Positions 24,867 through 33,779 of a stretch of DNA of 64,000 bases are shown here, piece after piece (positions within the stretch are counted from its first letter, which is position 1; every line of letters starts with the position of its first letter). The notes beneath the pieces are model-generated. The model was given only the letters and a program-made list of their open reading frames with translations, was not told the DNA's origin and searched no databases. Source of the stretch: Planctomyces sp. SH-PL14 (GTDB lineage: Bacteria > Planctomycetota > Planctomycetia > Planctomycetales > Planctomycetaceae); the NCBI RefSeq assembly GCF_001610835.1, contig NZ_CP011270.1, forward strand, positions 3,118,001 through 3,182,000, read 5' to 3'. Position numbers and translations under genes: made by a program.

Positions 24867-26297
24867 TTACGCAAACACACCGGGAATCACGTCCCCGTGC
24901 TCAAGCACCGAGTGCGGACGGTTCTGCATGTCCGGGACACGCGTGTCGAGCGGGATGCCGAGGGCGTGGTAGATCGTTGCCGAGATGTCGGCCGGCGAGA
25001 ACGGCGTCGAGGTGGGGTAGGCTCCCTGCTTGTCCGAGCCGCCGATCACCTGGCCCGTCTTCACTCCGGCGCCGGCAAAGAACATCGAGCCGCACATCCC
25101 CCAATGGTCGCGCCCGCCCCCCTTGTTGATCTTGGGGGTCCGGCCGAACTCCGTGAGATAGACGACGAGGGTCTTCTCCAGCATCCCCCGCTCCTTCAGG
25201 TCGCCGATCAGCGCCGCAAAGGCCCGGTCCATACCGGCGAGGTTATAGCCCCGCTTCACCATCTCGGAGACGTGCGGGAACTTCTGCTCCGGGACGTTGT
25301 GGATGTCCCACAGGTTGCCGTAGACCGGGTCGTAGCCGTAGTCGACCATCACGAACCGGGCCCCCGCCTCGACCAGCCGCCGGGCCATCAGGCACCGCTT
25401 GCCGATCTTGGTCCGGCCGTAGCGCTCGCGGGTCGTCTCCGATTCCTGGGCGACGTCGAACGCCGAGCGAACCTCGGGGGCGGTCAGGAGGTGGACTGCG
25501 TTGTCGTACTGGTCGCTGAGGACGACTTCCCGCGTGGAGCGGTCGAGTTGCCGCAGCGTGGCGTCGATCTGCTCCTTGAGGGAGAGCCGCTGACCGAGGC
25601 GGCCGGCCGAGAGTCCCGGCGGGGGGAGGAGTTCCCGCGGCTGAAGGTCTTCTTCGCAGAAGGGGTCCGGGTTATGGGATTTCTCGCCGACGGTGAAGTC
25701 GGGTTGATCGGGGAGTCCGCCGACGCAGAAGGGGGCGTGGCCGTTCCCCAGCCAGCCGCCGACGAAGAGCATATAGGGGGGCGGGCCGGGGCGTGTGATG
25801 CCGGGGACCGCGATGTAGCCGGGGAGGCCGTTCCGCGGACCGTTGAGGTAGGAGACGATGGAGCCCATGTTGGGCTCGGAGAAGAGCTGGGCCATGGTGA
25901 CCTTGCGCCCGGAGAGGGTGTAGGCCTGGCTCAGGAGGTGGTCATTGCTGTCGTGCGAGAAGCTGCGGACGACGCAGAGGTCGTCGGCTCGCCGCGCGAG
26001 TTCGGTCATGACTTCGCCGAACTCGATCCCCGGGACGTTGGTGGGGATGGCGCCGAGGGTTCCGCGGATTTCCTCGGGGGCTTCCGGCTTGGGGTCGAAG
26101 GATTCGAACTGGGTGACTCCGCCCCCCATCCAGAGGAAGATGACGGATTCGGCCTTCTGGGTTTCGCTGGGGAGGAAGGTCTTTGTGGAGCCGGCGTGTG
26201 ATACGCCTGGGAGGAGGGAGGCACCGACGCCGACGGATCCCTTCCAGAGGAGATCGCGGCGCGAGAGGGGTCCCTGAAACAAGAATGGCAACGACAT
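24867..26297 (-). CDS. DUF1501 Tat-exported protein
   Basis: 476 residues. A twin-arginine start, PLSRRDLLWKGSVGVGASLL, is followed by the DUF1501 core: SVIFLWMGGGVTQFESFDPK, RRADDLCVVRSFSHDSNDHL, GLPGYIAVPG, VVYLTEFGRTPK and GGGRDHWGMCGSMFFAGAGV. The fold is that of sulfatases/alkaline phosphatases, but the catalytic Ser/Cys is not obvious, and the family's function is unknown. Most DUF1501 genes pair with a DUF1549/DUF1553 gene. Here the nearest one (26814) is divergent, with repeat copy E between them. The ending MQNRPHSVLEHGDVIPGVFA is usual for the family. Confidence 0.88.
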   Translation of the reverse strand: MSLPFLFQGPLSRRDLLWKGSVGVGASLLPGVSHAGSTKTFLPSETQKAESVIFLWMGGGVTQFESFDPKPEAPEEIRGTLGAIPTNVPGIEFGEVMTELARRADDLCVVRSFSHDSNDHLLSQAYTLSGRKVTMAQLFSEPNMGSIVSYLNGPRNGLPGYIAVPGITRPGPPPYMLFVGGWLGNGHAPFCVGGLPDQPDFTVGEKSHNPDPFCEEDLQPRELLPPPGLSAGRLGQRLSLKEQIDATLRQLDRSTREVVLSDQYDNAVHLLTAPEVRSAFDVAQESETTRERYGRTKIGKRCLMARRLVEAGARFVMVDYGYDPVYGNLWDIHNVPEQKFPHVSEMVKRGYNLAGMDRAFAALIGDLKERGMLEKTLVVYLTEFGRTPKINKGGGRDHWGMCGSMFFAGAGVKTGQVIGGSDKQGAYPTSTPFSPADISATIYHALGIPLDTRVPDMQNRPHSVLEHGDVIPGVFA

Positions 26298-26399
26298 CGC
26301 CTAAGCTCCCGCTCCGGCCGGAGACGCATCAGCCGGAGCCGATGGATTCTGTCGCAAGGGCCCACATGATGCAACCCCGCCGTTTGGAGGGAGCTGCAA

Positions 26400-26711
26400 C
26401 CGGGTCCAGGGGCACCCTGGTGGGGGATGCAAGGGGGCAACGCCCTCTTGCCCGCCGGAGGCCTGGCCGTCGAGAGATGTCTGAAGGAGGGCGTGTCCAA
26501 GCGCGGACAATGTGCCGTATGCCCCTTCACCAACCCATGGGGATTCCAAGGCGAACTGTGAGTCCTCAACGCCGCTCCCACAAAGGGAACGGCCGTTGTG
26601 TCCCACGGTTCCTCCTGGAAGTGCCTCCGGCGGCAAGGGGGCGAGGCCCCCTTGACCCCGGCTGCCGTCGCACGTTGGGTTTGAGCTATGGGAGCCGTGC
26701 CGGCAAGGACG
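26400..26711 (+). repeat. Structured intergenic repeat, copy E (full length)
   Basis: A clean reference copy: hairpin CCAGGG-GCA-CCCTGG at 26406-26420, second hairpin at 26431-26449 with one mismatch, left arm 26424-26462, core 26463-26622, and right arm 26623-26659 complementary to the left arm. The end at GTGCCGGCAAGGACG is shared by the full copies. Unlike most copies it lies between two divergent starts (DUF1501 minus and the DUF1549 gene plus), not after a stop codon. The rest of 26298-26813 shows no further motif. Confidence 0.88.
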
Positions 26712-26813
26712 AGACGCGCTTGCAGTCGACCGCTCGACCGAACAACATAAGAATCCCCTGATCTGTCGTTCCGGCCCGCACTCTCCGACCGCAAGGGGGA
26801 AAGTCTTCAATCC

Positions 26814-29144
26814 ATGCGTCGCGAGCCGTTCCGTCCGCCGCTCTTCGCCCTCCTCCTGCTCCTCTCTCTGGTGCTGGACTGCCTGGCTCCCCACGCAGCC
26901 GCCGAGGCTCCGACGCCGACCTTCGAGGACCAGATCCGCCCCCTCCTCAAAGCCCGCTGCTTCAACTGCCACGGCGACTCGGACACCCCCGAAGGGAGCC
27001 TCGACGTCCGACTCGTCCGACTGATGACGGCCGGTGGCGACTCCGGCCCTGCCATCGTCCCGGGGAAACGTGAGGAAAGCCCCCTCTACGTCCGGATCCG
27101 CGATCACGAAATGCCTCCCGAAGGGGCCCCTGGCTTCACACCGGCCCAGGTCGAGCTGATCGGAAAGTGGATCGACGCCGGAGCCGGCACGCGGCGTCCC
27201 GAACCGGCCGAGGTCAGCGCGTCCCTCATCACCGAAGAGGACCGGGCTTTCTGGTCATTCCAGCCGCTCCGCAGGGTGACTCCTCCGGCGGTCCCCGGCG
27301 AGACGCGGATCGAAGGCCCGATCGACCGGTTCATCGTCGATTCGCTCCAGCGAGCAGGTCTCCCGCCCGCGCCGCAGGCCGACCCGCGGACACTCCTCCG
27401 CCGGCTTTCGTTCGTCTTGACCGGACTCCCTCCGTCGACGGAGGAGATCGACGCCTTCCGTGCCGATCCGAGCCGCGAAGCCTACGTCCGGCAGGTCGAC
27501 CGCCTCCTCGCCTCGCCGCACTTTGGCGAGCGGTGGGCCCGGGTCTGGCTCGACCTCGTCCGCTATGTGGATCAGGTTCCGGCCTATGGAACGAGCGCTG
27601 TTCATGCGTGGCGGTACCGGGACTGGGTGATCCGCGCCTTCAACGAGGACCGCCCCTACGACGAGTTCGTCCGGCTTCAACTGGCGGCGGACCGGATCCC
27701 GGAGACCGATCCCCAGGACCTCGCGGCGCTCGGCCTCCTCGGACTGAGCCCCGCGTACTGGAAAGAGCTGAAGCTCGCCCCCGACGTCATCAAGGTGACG
27801 GTGGCGGACGAGTGGGACGAGCGGATCGACATGGTCTCGCGGACCTTCCTCGGCCTGTCGGTCGCCTGCGCCCGCTGCCACCACCACAAGTTCGATCCGA
27901 TCACGATCGAGGACTACTACGCCTTCGCCGGGATCATGGCGAACACGCAGATCGTCGACCGCCCGCTCATGCCGCGAGAGCGGGCCGAGATAGTCCTGAA
28001 AGCAAAGGCAGAAGTCGCCGCGTTGGAGGCGAAGATTGCGGCCCTCAAAAAGGAGAGTCCGCCGGAAGAAGCGGCGGCCCTCCGCGACCAGATCGCCGCG
28101 CTGCGAACTGCCCGTCCCGATCTCGACGCCCCGATGGCCCACATGGTTGAGGACGCGAGCCTCGAAGTGGCGCCCGAAGGGGACGACGCGACGCAGCTCA
28201 TCGTCCGCCGCGGCGAGATGCGGGACCTCCCCGTCTTCCGCCGCGGGAATCCTTCCGATCCCGGCTCGATCGTGTCGCGGCGGTTCCTGACGGTGCTCTG
28301 TGCCGACGGCGGCAAGCCGTTCGCGGACGGCAGTGGCCGACGCGATCTGGCGGACGCCCTCTTCCGCGACTCGCAGGCTCTCACGGCGCGGGTCCTCGTA
28401 AACCGGCTCTGGGCTCAGGTCTTCGGTCAGGGGCTCGTCCGGACGACGAGCGACTTCGGCCAGCAGGGGGAGCGGCCAACCCATCCGGAGCTCCTCGACT
28501 TCCTCGCCGCGCGGCTCATCGCTGAGAACTGGTCGGTGAAGCGGCTCCTCCGCGAGATGGTCCTCTCGGCGACGTTCCAGCAGGCGAGCCGCGGCTCGGC
28601 GGCGTCGCTCGAACGGGACCCCGCGGCGCAGCTCCTCAGCCGGATGCCCCGGCGGAAGCTCGATGTGGAACTCTGGCGGGACGGGCTGCTAGCCGCGACC
28701 GGCCGGCTGAGCGACCGCCTCTATGGGCCAGCGGATGATGTCGACACACCGGCCAACGTCCGCCGGACGCTCTACAGCAAAGTGGTCCGGGAAGACCTGC
28801 ACGTCATGCTTCGGCTGTTCGACTTCCCGGAGGCCTCGGCTCACAACCCCTGCCGCGAACCGACGACAACTCCGCTCCAGCAGCTCTACGTCCTGAACGG
28901 ACCGCTGCTGAAGCAGCTTTCGACTGCCTTCGGGACCGAGCTGGCTTCGCGCGACGGAGTGCCGACCAGGGAACGGATCGACGTCTGCTACAAGACGCTG
29001 CTGCAGCGCGCCCCCACGGACTCGGAAGTCGCGCGGGGGATCGCGTTCCTCGAAGCCTCGGCGGAACCGGCGGTCCGCCAGCGGGCGTGGCAGGACTACG
29101 TGCATGTCCTGTTGAGCCTCAATGAGTTCATGTTCCTCGACTGA
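26814..29144 (+). CDS. Planctomycete cytochrome c protein (PSCyt1-DUF1549-DUF1553)
   Basis: 776 residues. The signal peptide (~1-27) precedes a PSCyt1 heme domain with CFNCHGD (~45) and the typical SPLYVRIRDHEMPP element. DUF1549 follows (~170-385; WARVWLDLVRYVDQ, then CARCHHHKFDPITIEDYYAF), then a coiled-coil-like linker (~395-440; KAEVAALEAKIAALKKESPP) and DUF1553 (~500-750; GRRDLADALF, LVNRLWAQVFGQGLV, HPELLDFLAARL). The function is unknown; a role in oxidising or anchoring polymers is often supposed. It is immediately followed (16 nt) by a DUF1501 gene, the classic planctomycetal pair, presumably one operon and one periplasmic system. Confidence 0.9.
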   Translation: MRREPFRPPLFALLLLLSLVLDCLAPHAAAEAPTPTFEDQIRPLLKARCFNCHGDSDTPEGSLDVRLVRLMTAGGDSGPAIVPGKREESPLYVRIRDHEMPPEGAPGFTPAQVELIGKWIDAGAGTRRPEPAEVSASLITEEDRAFWSFQPLRRVTPPAVPGETRIEGPIDRFIVDSLQRAGLPPAPQADPRTLLRRLSFVLTGLPPSTEEIDAFRADPSREAYVRQVDRLLASPHFGERWARVWLDLVRYVDQVPAYGTSAVHAWRYRDWVIRAFNEDRPYDEFVRLQLAADRIPETDPQDLAALGLLGLSPAYWKELKLAPDVIKVTVADEWDERIDMVSRTFLGLSVACARCHHHKFDPITIEDYYAFAGIMANTQIVDRPLMPRERAEIVLKAKAEVAALEAKIAALKKESPPEEAAALRDQIAALRTARPDLDAPMAHMVEDASLEVAPEGDDATQLIVRRGEMRDLPVFRRGNPSDPGSIVSRRFLTVLCADGGKPFADGSGRRDLADALFRDSQALTARVLVNRLWAQVFGQGLVRTTSDFGQQGERPTHPELLDFLAARLIAENWSVKRLLREMVLSATFQQASRGSAASLERDPAAQLLSRMPRRKLDVELWRDGLLAATGRLSDRLYGPADDVDTPANVRRTLYSKVVREDLHVMLRLFDFPEASAHNPCREPTTTPLQQLYVLNGPLLKQLSTAFGTELASRDGVPTRERIDVCYKTLLQRAPTDSEVARGIAFLEASAEPAVRQRAWQDYVHVLLSLNEFMFLD

Positions 29145-29160
29145 CCCGAAAGGCCGAGCG

Positions 29161-30531
29161 ATGTCATTCGAGAATTCCCCGCCGCTCTCCCGCCGCCGGT
29201 TCGTCACCGGGCTCGGTGCAGGAATGGGTGGCATCGGGCTCGCGCAGGTCCTGGCGGCGAACTCGTCGCTGTCGCCGGCCGCGGTCACCGGCCTCCCGCG
29301 GGCCAAGCGGATCATTCAGCTGTTCATGAACGGCGGGCCGTTCGGGCCCGACTTCTTCGATCCCAAGCCGGCTCTCTTGAAGTACGAAGGTCAGCGTCCT
29401 GACGCCGCCAACCTGCGGACCGAGCGAAAGACCGGCGGACTGCTGCCGTCGCCATTCGCCTATCAGCCCGCCGGCGAGAGCGGAGTCCCGGTCAGCGAAC
29501 TTCTGCCGCACTTCGCGCAGTGCATCGACGACGTGGCGGTCCTGCGGTCGGTCTACACCGACAACCCCAACCACGGGCCGGCGCTGCAGATGATGAACAC
29601 GGGGTTCATCGTCCCCACGAAGCCGAGCGTCGGGGCCTGGATGCTGTACGGCCTCGGCGTCGAGAACCAGAACCTCCCCGGTTACATCGTCCTCTGCCCG
29701 GGGCGGCCGGTCCGGTTCTCGATCCTGTGGAGCAGCGGATTCCTCCCCGGCGAGTATCAGGGGACCTACGTCAACCACACCGACATGGCGGCGGACAAGC
29801 TGATCCCGTACCTGCGGTCGGACCGGCCACAGGCGGACCAGGAGCGGCAGCTCGACCTCTTCCGGGCTCTCAATGCGGAGCACCTGGCCGAGCGCGAGGC
29901 GGACGCCCAGCTCACCGCCCGGATCCAGTCGATGGAAACGGCCTTCCGGATGCAGACGTCCGCGTCCGAGGCATTCGATCTCTCGAAGGAGTCGGAGCAG
30001 ACGCGGGCGGAGTACGGGACGGGGCATTTTGCCAACTCGTGCCTCCTGGCCCGCCGCCTCGCCGAGCGCGGGGTCCGGCTGACGCAGATCTATTACGGCA
30101 ACGGCCAGCCGTGGGACACGCACTCGGGGCATGACAAGAGCGTCCGCGGCCTGGCGCAGGACATCGACCGGCCGATGGCGGCGCTCCTTCGCGATCTCAA
30201 ACAGCGGGGACTCCTCGAAGAGACGCTCGTCGTCTGGGGAGGCGAGTTCGGCCGGACGCCGACGACCGAGAACGGCAACGGCCGCGACCACAACCACTAC
30301 GGCTTCACGATGTGGATGGCGGGGGGGGGCGTCCGCGGCGGGATGACCTACGGCGAGACCGACGAGTTCGGCTTCAAGGCGGCGGTCAAACCGGTCCACG
30401 TCCACGACCTGCACGCGACGATCCTGCACCTGCTGGGGATCGACCACACCCGCCTGACGTACCGTTACGCGGGACGCGATTTCCGCCTGACCGACGTCCA
30501 CGGCCGCGTGATCCGCGAAATCGTGTCGTGA
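29161..30531 (+). CDS. DUF1501 Tat-exported protein, partner of the DUF1549/DUF1553 gene
   Basis: 456 residues. The twin-arginine leader PLSRRRFVTGLGAGMGGIGL is followed by AKRIIQLFMNGGPFGPDFFD, GLPGYIVLCPG-like NLPGYIVLCPGRPVRFSILW, LLARRLAERGVRLTQIYYGN, WDTHSGHDKSV, VVWGGEFGRTPTTENGNGRD and a HATILHLLGIDHTRLTYRYA ending. This member keeps the GxDTHxxH-like and GRDHNHYGF motifs of the better-conserved DUF1501 branch. The ATG at 29161 (GAAAGGCCGAGCG upstream) was chosen over an in-frame ATG at 29122, which overlaps the previous gene and lies before the Tat motif. Confidence 0.9.
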   Translation: MSFENSPPLSRRRFVTGLGAGMGGIGLAQVLAANSSLSPAAVTGLPRAKRIIQLFMNGGPFGPDFFDPKPALLKYEGQRPDAANLRTERKTGGLLPSPFAYQPAGESGVPVSELLPHFAQCIDDVAVLRSVYTDNPNHGPALQMMNTGFIVPTKPSVGAWMLYGLGVENQNLPGYIVLCPGRPVRFSILWSSGFLPGEYQGTYVNHTDMAADKLIPYLRSDRPQADQERQLDLFRALNAEHLAEREADAQLTARIQSMETAFRMQTSASEAFDLSKESEQTRAEYGTGHFANSCLLARRLAERGVRLTQIYYGNGQPWDTHSGHDKSVRGLAQDIDRPMAALLRDLKQRGLLEETLVVWGGEFGRTPTTENGNGRDHNHYGFTMWMAGGGVRGGMTYGETDEFGFKAAVKPVHVHDLHATILHLLGIDHTRLTYRYAGRDFRLTDVHGRVIREIVS

Positions 30532-30571
30532 CCAACACTCCGTGTCCCTCTCCTTCTGTGTTTGAGTCTTC

Positions 30572-31927
30572 GTGTTCAACAACCGCCGCCGTCCTGCGCG
30601 CCGTCCTCCTCTCCTCGATCCGGCAAGGTCCTCCGCATTGGCCAGCTCCTCCCGTGCGTCGAGCCCCATTCAGGAGCACGCCTATGAGCGGGGGCCGCGG
30701 ATCACCGCGATCGAGACCGTGATCCCGCATGACGTCATGGCGGGGCTGGTGCTGATCCGGCTTCACACCGACGCCGGGACCGTTGACGGCGAACCGGTGA
30801 TTGGCCACGGCGAGTCCTACTATCTGCCGCATGCCGTGGCGGCGGTCCTGCATGACTGGATGGCCCGGCGGCTGCTCGGCGCGGACGCGATGGCGATCGA
30901 GAGCCACTGGCGGTTCCTCTACGAGCGGTGCGCGTCCTTCGGCGGCATGGGAGCCGAAATGCGGGCTCTCTCGGCGGTCGATCTCGCGCTGTGGGACATT
31001 GCGGGGCAGATGCTGGGGGAGCCGGTCTGGCGGCTTCTGGGAGGCCCGGTCAAGACCCGGATCCCCGTCTACAACAGTTGCGGCGGGCCCTTCTATGGCC
31101 GCCGCCGGCTCGACGCGCCCGACTCGCAGGGCTGGCCGGGACATGGCGACCCGGGGCGTTCGGGACCGCTGGAGGACAACTGGCGGAGCGTGAACGAGCC
31201 GGCGGAGCTGGCCGAGGAGCTGCTGGCCGAGGGGATCACGGCGATGAAGCTCTGGTCGCTCGACGGCATCTATCAGCGCTCGGGCGGGGCGATGATCCGC
31301 TGGCCCGATCTTGAAGAGGGGCTCGCGCCGCTCGTGGCGATCCGGGAGCGGGTCGGCAACCGGATGGAGCTGATGCTCGACGGGCACGGGTTCTTCTCTG
31401 TCCCGGCGGCGACGCGGATCTGCGAGGGGCTGCGGGAGATTGCGCCGCTGTGGGTCGAGGATCTGCTCCGGCCCGACTGTGTCGACTCGATGGCGGTGTT
31501 GCGGCAGCGGGGCGGGATTCCGCTGGCCGTGAGCGAGATGCTGATTACCCGCGATGCGTACCGACAAGTGCTGGAGCGGCAGGCGGCGGATTTCGTGATG
31601 GCGGACCCGACTTGGGTTGGGGGGATCAGCGAGACGCGGCGGATCGCGGAGCTGGCGCAAATCTATAACGTGCCGACGCTGATGCATGACTGCACGGGGC
31701 CGCTGACGCTCTTCGCTGGGCTGCATGTTGCGGCGGCGGTGCCGAATGTGATGTGGCAGGAGACGGTTCGGGCGCACATCCGGACGCTGTATCCGCTGCT
31801 GATCGATGAGAATGTCGAGATCACGAATGGCCACGCGGCCTTGCCCGAGCGGCCGGGGCTGGGGACGCGGCTCTTGCCGGAGCTGTTCAGTGAAGCGCAC
31901 CCGGGCTATCGGTGCACGAAGCTGTGA
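30572..31927 (+). CDS. Mandelate racemase/muconate lactonizing enzyme family protein (enolase superfamily)
   Basis: About 451 residues from a GTG at 30572. The capping domain has GLVLIRLHTDAGTVDGEPVIGHGES and LSAVDLALWDIAGQMLGEPVWRLLGG. The barrel has the metal-binding acids in ELMLDGHGFF (Asp), APLWVEDLLRP (Glu) and GIPLAVSEMLI (Glu). TLMHDCTGPLTLFA brings the His-Asp-type base region. These are dehydratase/epimerase-type features acting on acid sugars; the substrate is unknown. A ~40-residue insertion (RRRLDAPDSQGWPGHGDPGR) interrupts the first barrel strand. The first ~40 residues do not look conserved; a TTG at 30638 or a start near PRITAIETV may be true. It lies 41 nt after the DUF1501 gene. 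Confidence 0.82.
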   Translation: MFNNRRRPARRPPLLDPARSSALASSSRASSPIQEHAYERGPRITAIETVIPHDVMAGLVLIRLHTDAGTVDGEPVIGHGESYYLPHAVAAVLHDWMARRLLGADAMAIESHWRFLYERCASFGGMGAEMRALSAVDLALWDIAGQMLGEPVWRLLGGPVKTRIPVYNSCGGPFYGRRRLDAPDSQGWPGHGDPGRSGPLEDNWRSVNEPAELAEELLAEGITAMKLWSLDGIYQRSGGAMIRWPDLEEGLAPLVAIRERVGNRMELMLDGHGFFSVPAATRICEGLREIAPLWVEDLLRPDCVDSMAVLRQRGGIPLAVSEMLITRDAYRQVLERQAADFVMADPTWVGGISETRRIAELAQIYNVPTLMHDCTGPLTLFAGLHVAAAVPNVMWQETVRAHIRTLYPLLIDENVEITNGHAALPERPGLGTRLLPELFSEAHPGYRCTKL

Positions 31928-31968
31928 AGGCGACGGGAAGGGCGGCTGGCCCTCGATGTCTCAAAGCC

Positions 31969-32298
31969 CGTCCTTGCCGGTACGACTCTCATAGCTCAAT
32001 CCCAACGTGCCACGGCAGGCTGGGGTCAAGGGGGCCACGCCCCCTTGCCGCCGGAGGCACTTCCATGAGGAACCGTGGTAAACAACGGACGTCCCCTTTG
32101 TGGAACCGGTGTTGAGGACTCCCTCACATCACACCGCTCGCTCTGCAATCCCCGCGGGTTGGTGAGGGGGGCATACAACACGTTGTCCAAGTTTGGACAC
32201 GTGCTCCTTCAGACAGTTCTCGACGGCCAGGCCTCCGGCGGGCAAAGGGGCGTTGCCCCTCTGCTCTCCCCACCAGGGGTGCCCCCCTGGACCCCGGT
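31969..32298 (-). repeat. Structured intergenic repeat, copy F (full length, reverse)
   Basis: Read on the minus strand it starts CCGGGGTCCAGGGGGGCACC 31 nt after the stop of the 32329 gene and ends GTACCGGCAAGGACG. Arms, hairpins and core are intact. It fills the gap between the convergent enolase-superfamily gene (plus) and the phosphatase gene (minus). Confidence 0.87.
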
Positions 32299-32328
32299 TG
32301 AGTTGCACGACAGAGGATCCGGCCGCCT

Positions 32329-33615
32329 TTACAACACTCGCAGGGCAAACAGCGTCTGATCGTCCGGAGGCGGCGCACTCCCCGTGAACGTCGTCAGTGC
32401 AGCACGAATCCTCTCCAGACAACCCTCGGCACCGCAGTCGCGACATTTGACCAAGACCGCATCAAGCCGCCCGACGCCAAACAGCTCCTCCGATGGACCG
32501 GGGGGCGAAGTCGCCTCAATAATCCCGTCGGTATAGAGCAGCACAAGATCACCCGGCTCAAGCAGCACTCGCGCCAGTTCATACGCCTGCCCGGGAACGA
32601 GCCCCAGCGGCAACCCTCCCACCTCGTCCAGCGACAGAACCCGGTCGCCGCGGACCAGCCTCGGTGGATTGTGTCCGGCGCGGGCGTAAGTCAGCGTCCG
32701 ATCCTGTGCGTTCAGAACCGCGTAGAAGGCGGTCACGAACGTCCCGTCGCGGGTGTAGGCTTCCGCAAGCTGCGTGTTGAGGTACTCCAGCAGCGCTTCC
32801 GGCGGCGTGTGCGTTCCCGGTTGGGCATGCGCGACAGCGTGCGTGATCGCCATCAGAACCGCAGCCGGGGTTCCGTGACCCGAGACGTCGGCGATGAACA
32901 GGCCCCATTCGCCGTTGTCGAGCGGGAAGTAGTCGTAGTAATCCCCGCCGGCCCGCGAGCTCGTCTCGTAATCGGCCGCCATCTCGAAGCCGGGGATCTC
33001 GGGCATCCGGTCCGGCAGCAGAGACCGCTGGATGTTCCCGACCGCCTGCATCTCCCGATCGAGCGACAGGAGCGCCTCACCAAGCTGGTTCCGCAGCACG
33101 AGGTTCTGCGTCCCGCGACCGAAGAGTCCCCCCTGCCAGTGGATCATGGGGACGATCGCCGGATTGAACGTCCGGCCGGGCGGGTAGAGCATGACGGTGA
33201 CGTTGAGCCCTTCCCCCGTGTCATACTGCGGCAAAGCCACGAGCGACTGAAACCCCTGCAGGTAGAACCAGGCCGGGTCGTCCTCTTTGAGCCGCGAAGA
33301 GAGATCCTCGATGAGGATCGGCCGGTTGGCGTACGCGATCTCGCCAAGCAGGCCGCCGGTCATCCGCGGGAGCTTTTCCCTCTCGGTCCAGGGGTTGTAG
33401 TGCTCCGTGAACCGGGACGAGCGGGTGATAAGATAGTAGGGTGGCTCGATATGCCGCCGTGAGACGGCGACGTAGTCTTCGATCCCGATCAGGTCGCCGA
33501 TTCCGTTCCAGTAGATCTCGATCAACTCTTCAGGATCGGTCACGCCGGAGATGGCCTTCATCGTCCGGTCGATGATCTCCAGCTCTTCCTGCCACGTCCG
33601 ATGCGTATTGAACAT
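32329..33615 (-). CDS. SpoIIE/RsbU-type PP2C phosphatase with N-terminal sensor domain
   Basis: 428 residues. Residues ~1-180 form a GAF-like sensory domain (ELEIIDRTMKAISGVTDPEE ... LLGEIAYANRPILIEDL). A helix follows (LLSLDREMQAVGNIQRSLLP), then the SpoIIE domain with AGGDYYDYFPLDNGEWGLFI, ADVSGHGTPAAVLMA, YARAGHNPPRLV, LVLLYTDGIIEATS and PDDQTLFALRVL. Metal Asp residues are present. RsbU-like enzymes dephosphorylate an anti-anti-sigma factor to switch on a stress or developmental sigma factor. No STAS antagonist or anti-sigma kinase is adjacent, so its target is encoded elsewhere. It is transcribed alone, divergent from nothing close. Confidence 0.9.
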   Translation of the reverse strand: MFNTHRTWQEELEIIDRTMKAISGVTDPEELIEIYWNGIGDLIGIEDYVAVSRRHIEPPYYLITRSSRFTEHYNPWTEREKLPRMTGGLLGEIAYANRPILIEDLSSRLKEDDPAWFYLQGFQSLVALPQYDTGEGLNVTVMLYPPGRTFNPAIVPMIHWQGGLFGRGTQNLVLRNQLGEALLSLDREMQAVGNIQRSLLPDRMPEIPGFEMAADYETSSRAGGDYYDYFPLDNGEWGLFIADVSGHGTPAAVLMAITHAVAHAQPGTHTPPEALLEYLNTQLAEAYTRDGTFVTAFYAVLNAQDRTLTYARAGHNPPRLVRGDRVLSLDEVGGLPLGLVPGQAYELARVLLEPGDLVLLYTDGIIEATSPPGPSEELFGVGRLDAVLVKCRDCGAEGCLERIRAALTTFTGSAPPPDDQTLFALRVL

Positions 33616-33779
33616 AAGGCCCCATCCGCTCCGGCGGTCGAGTCAACAGTCTGGTCGAAGGACCTTCATCCTATGTCTGGGCCCGGCGACTTGGGAGCGT
33701 TCCGGAGCGGCGGCTGAAGCGAGTCGCTGGCATTCTTAACGTGGCGGATACCGTCGCCGATTGTCGAACGGTTCGGCCA

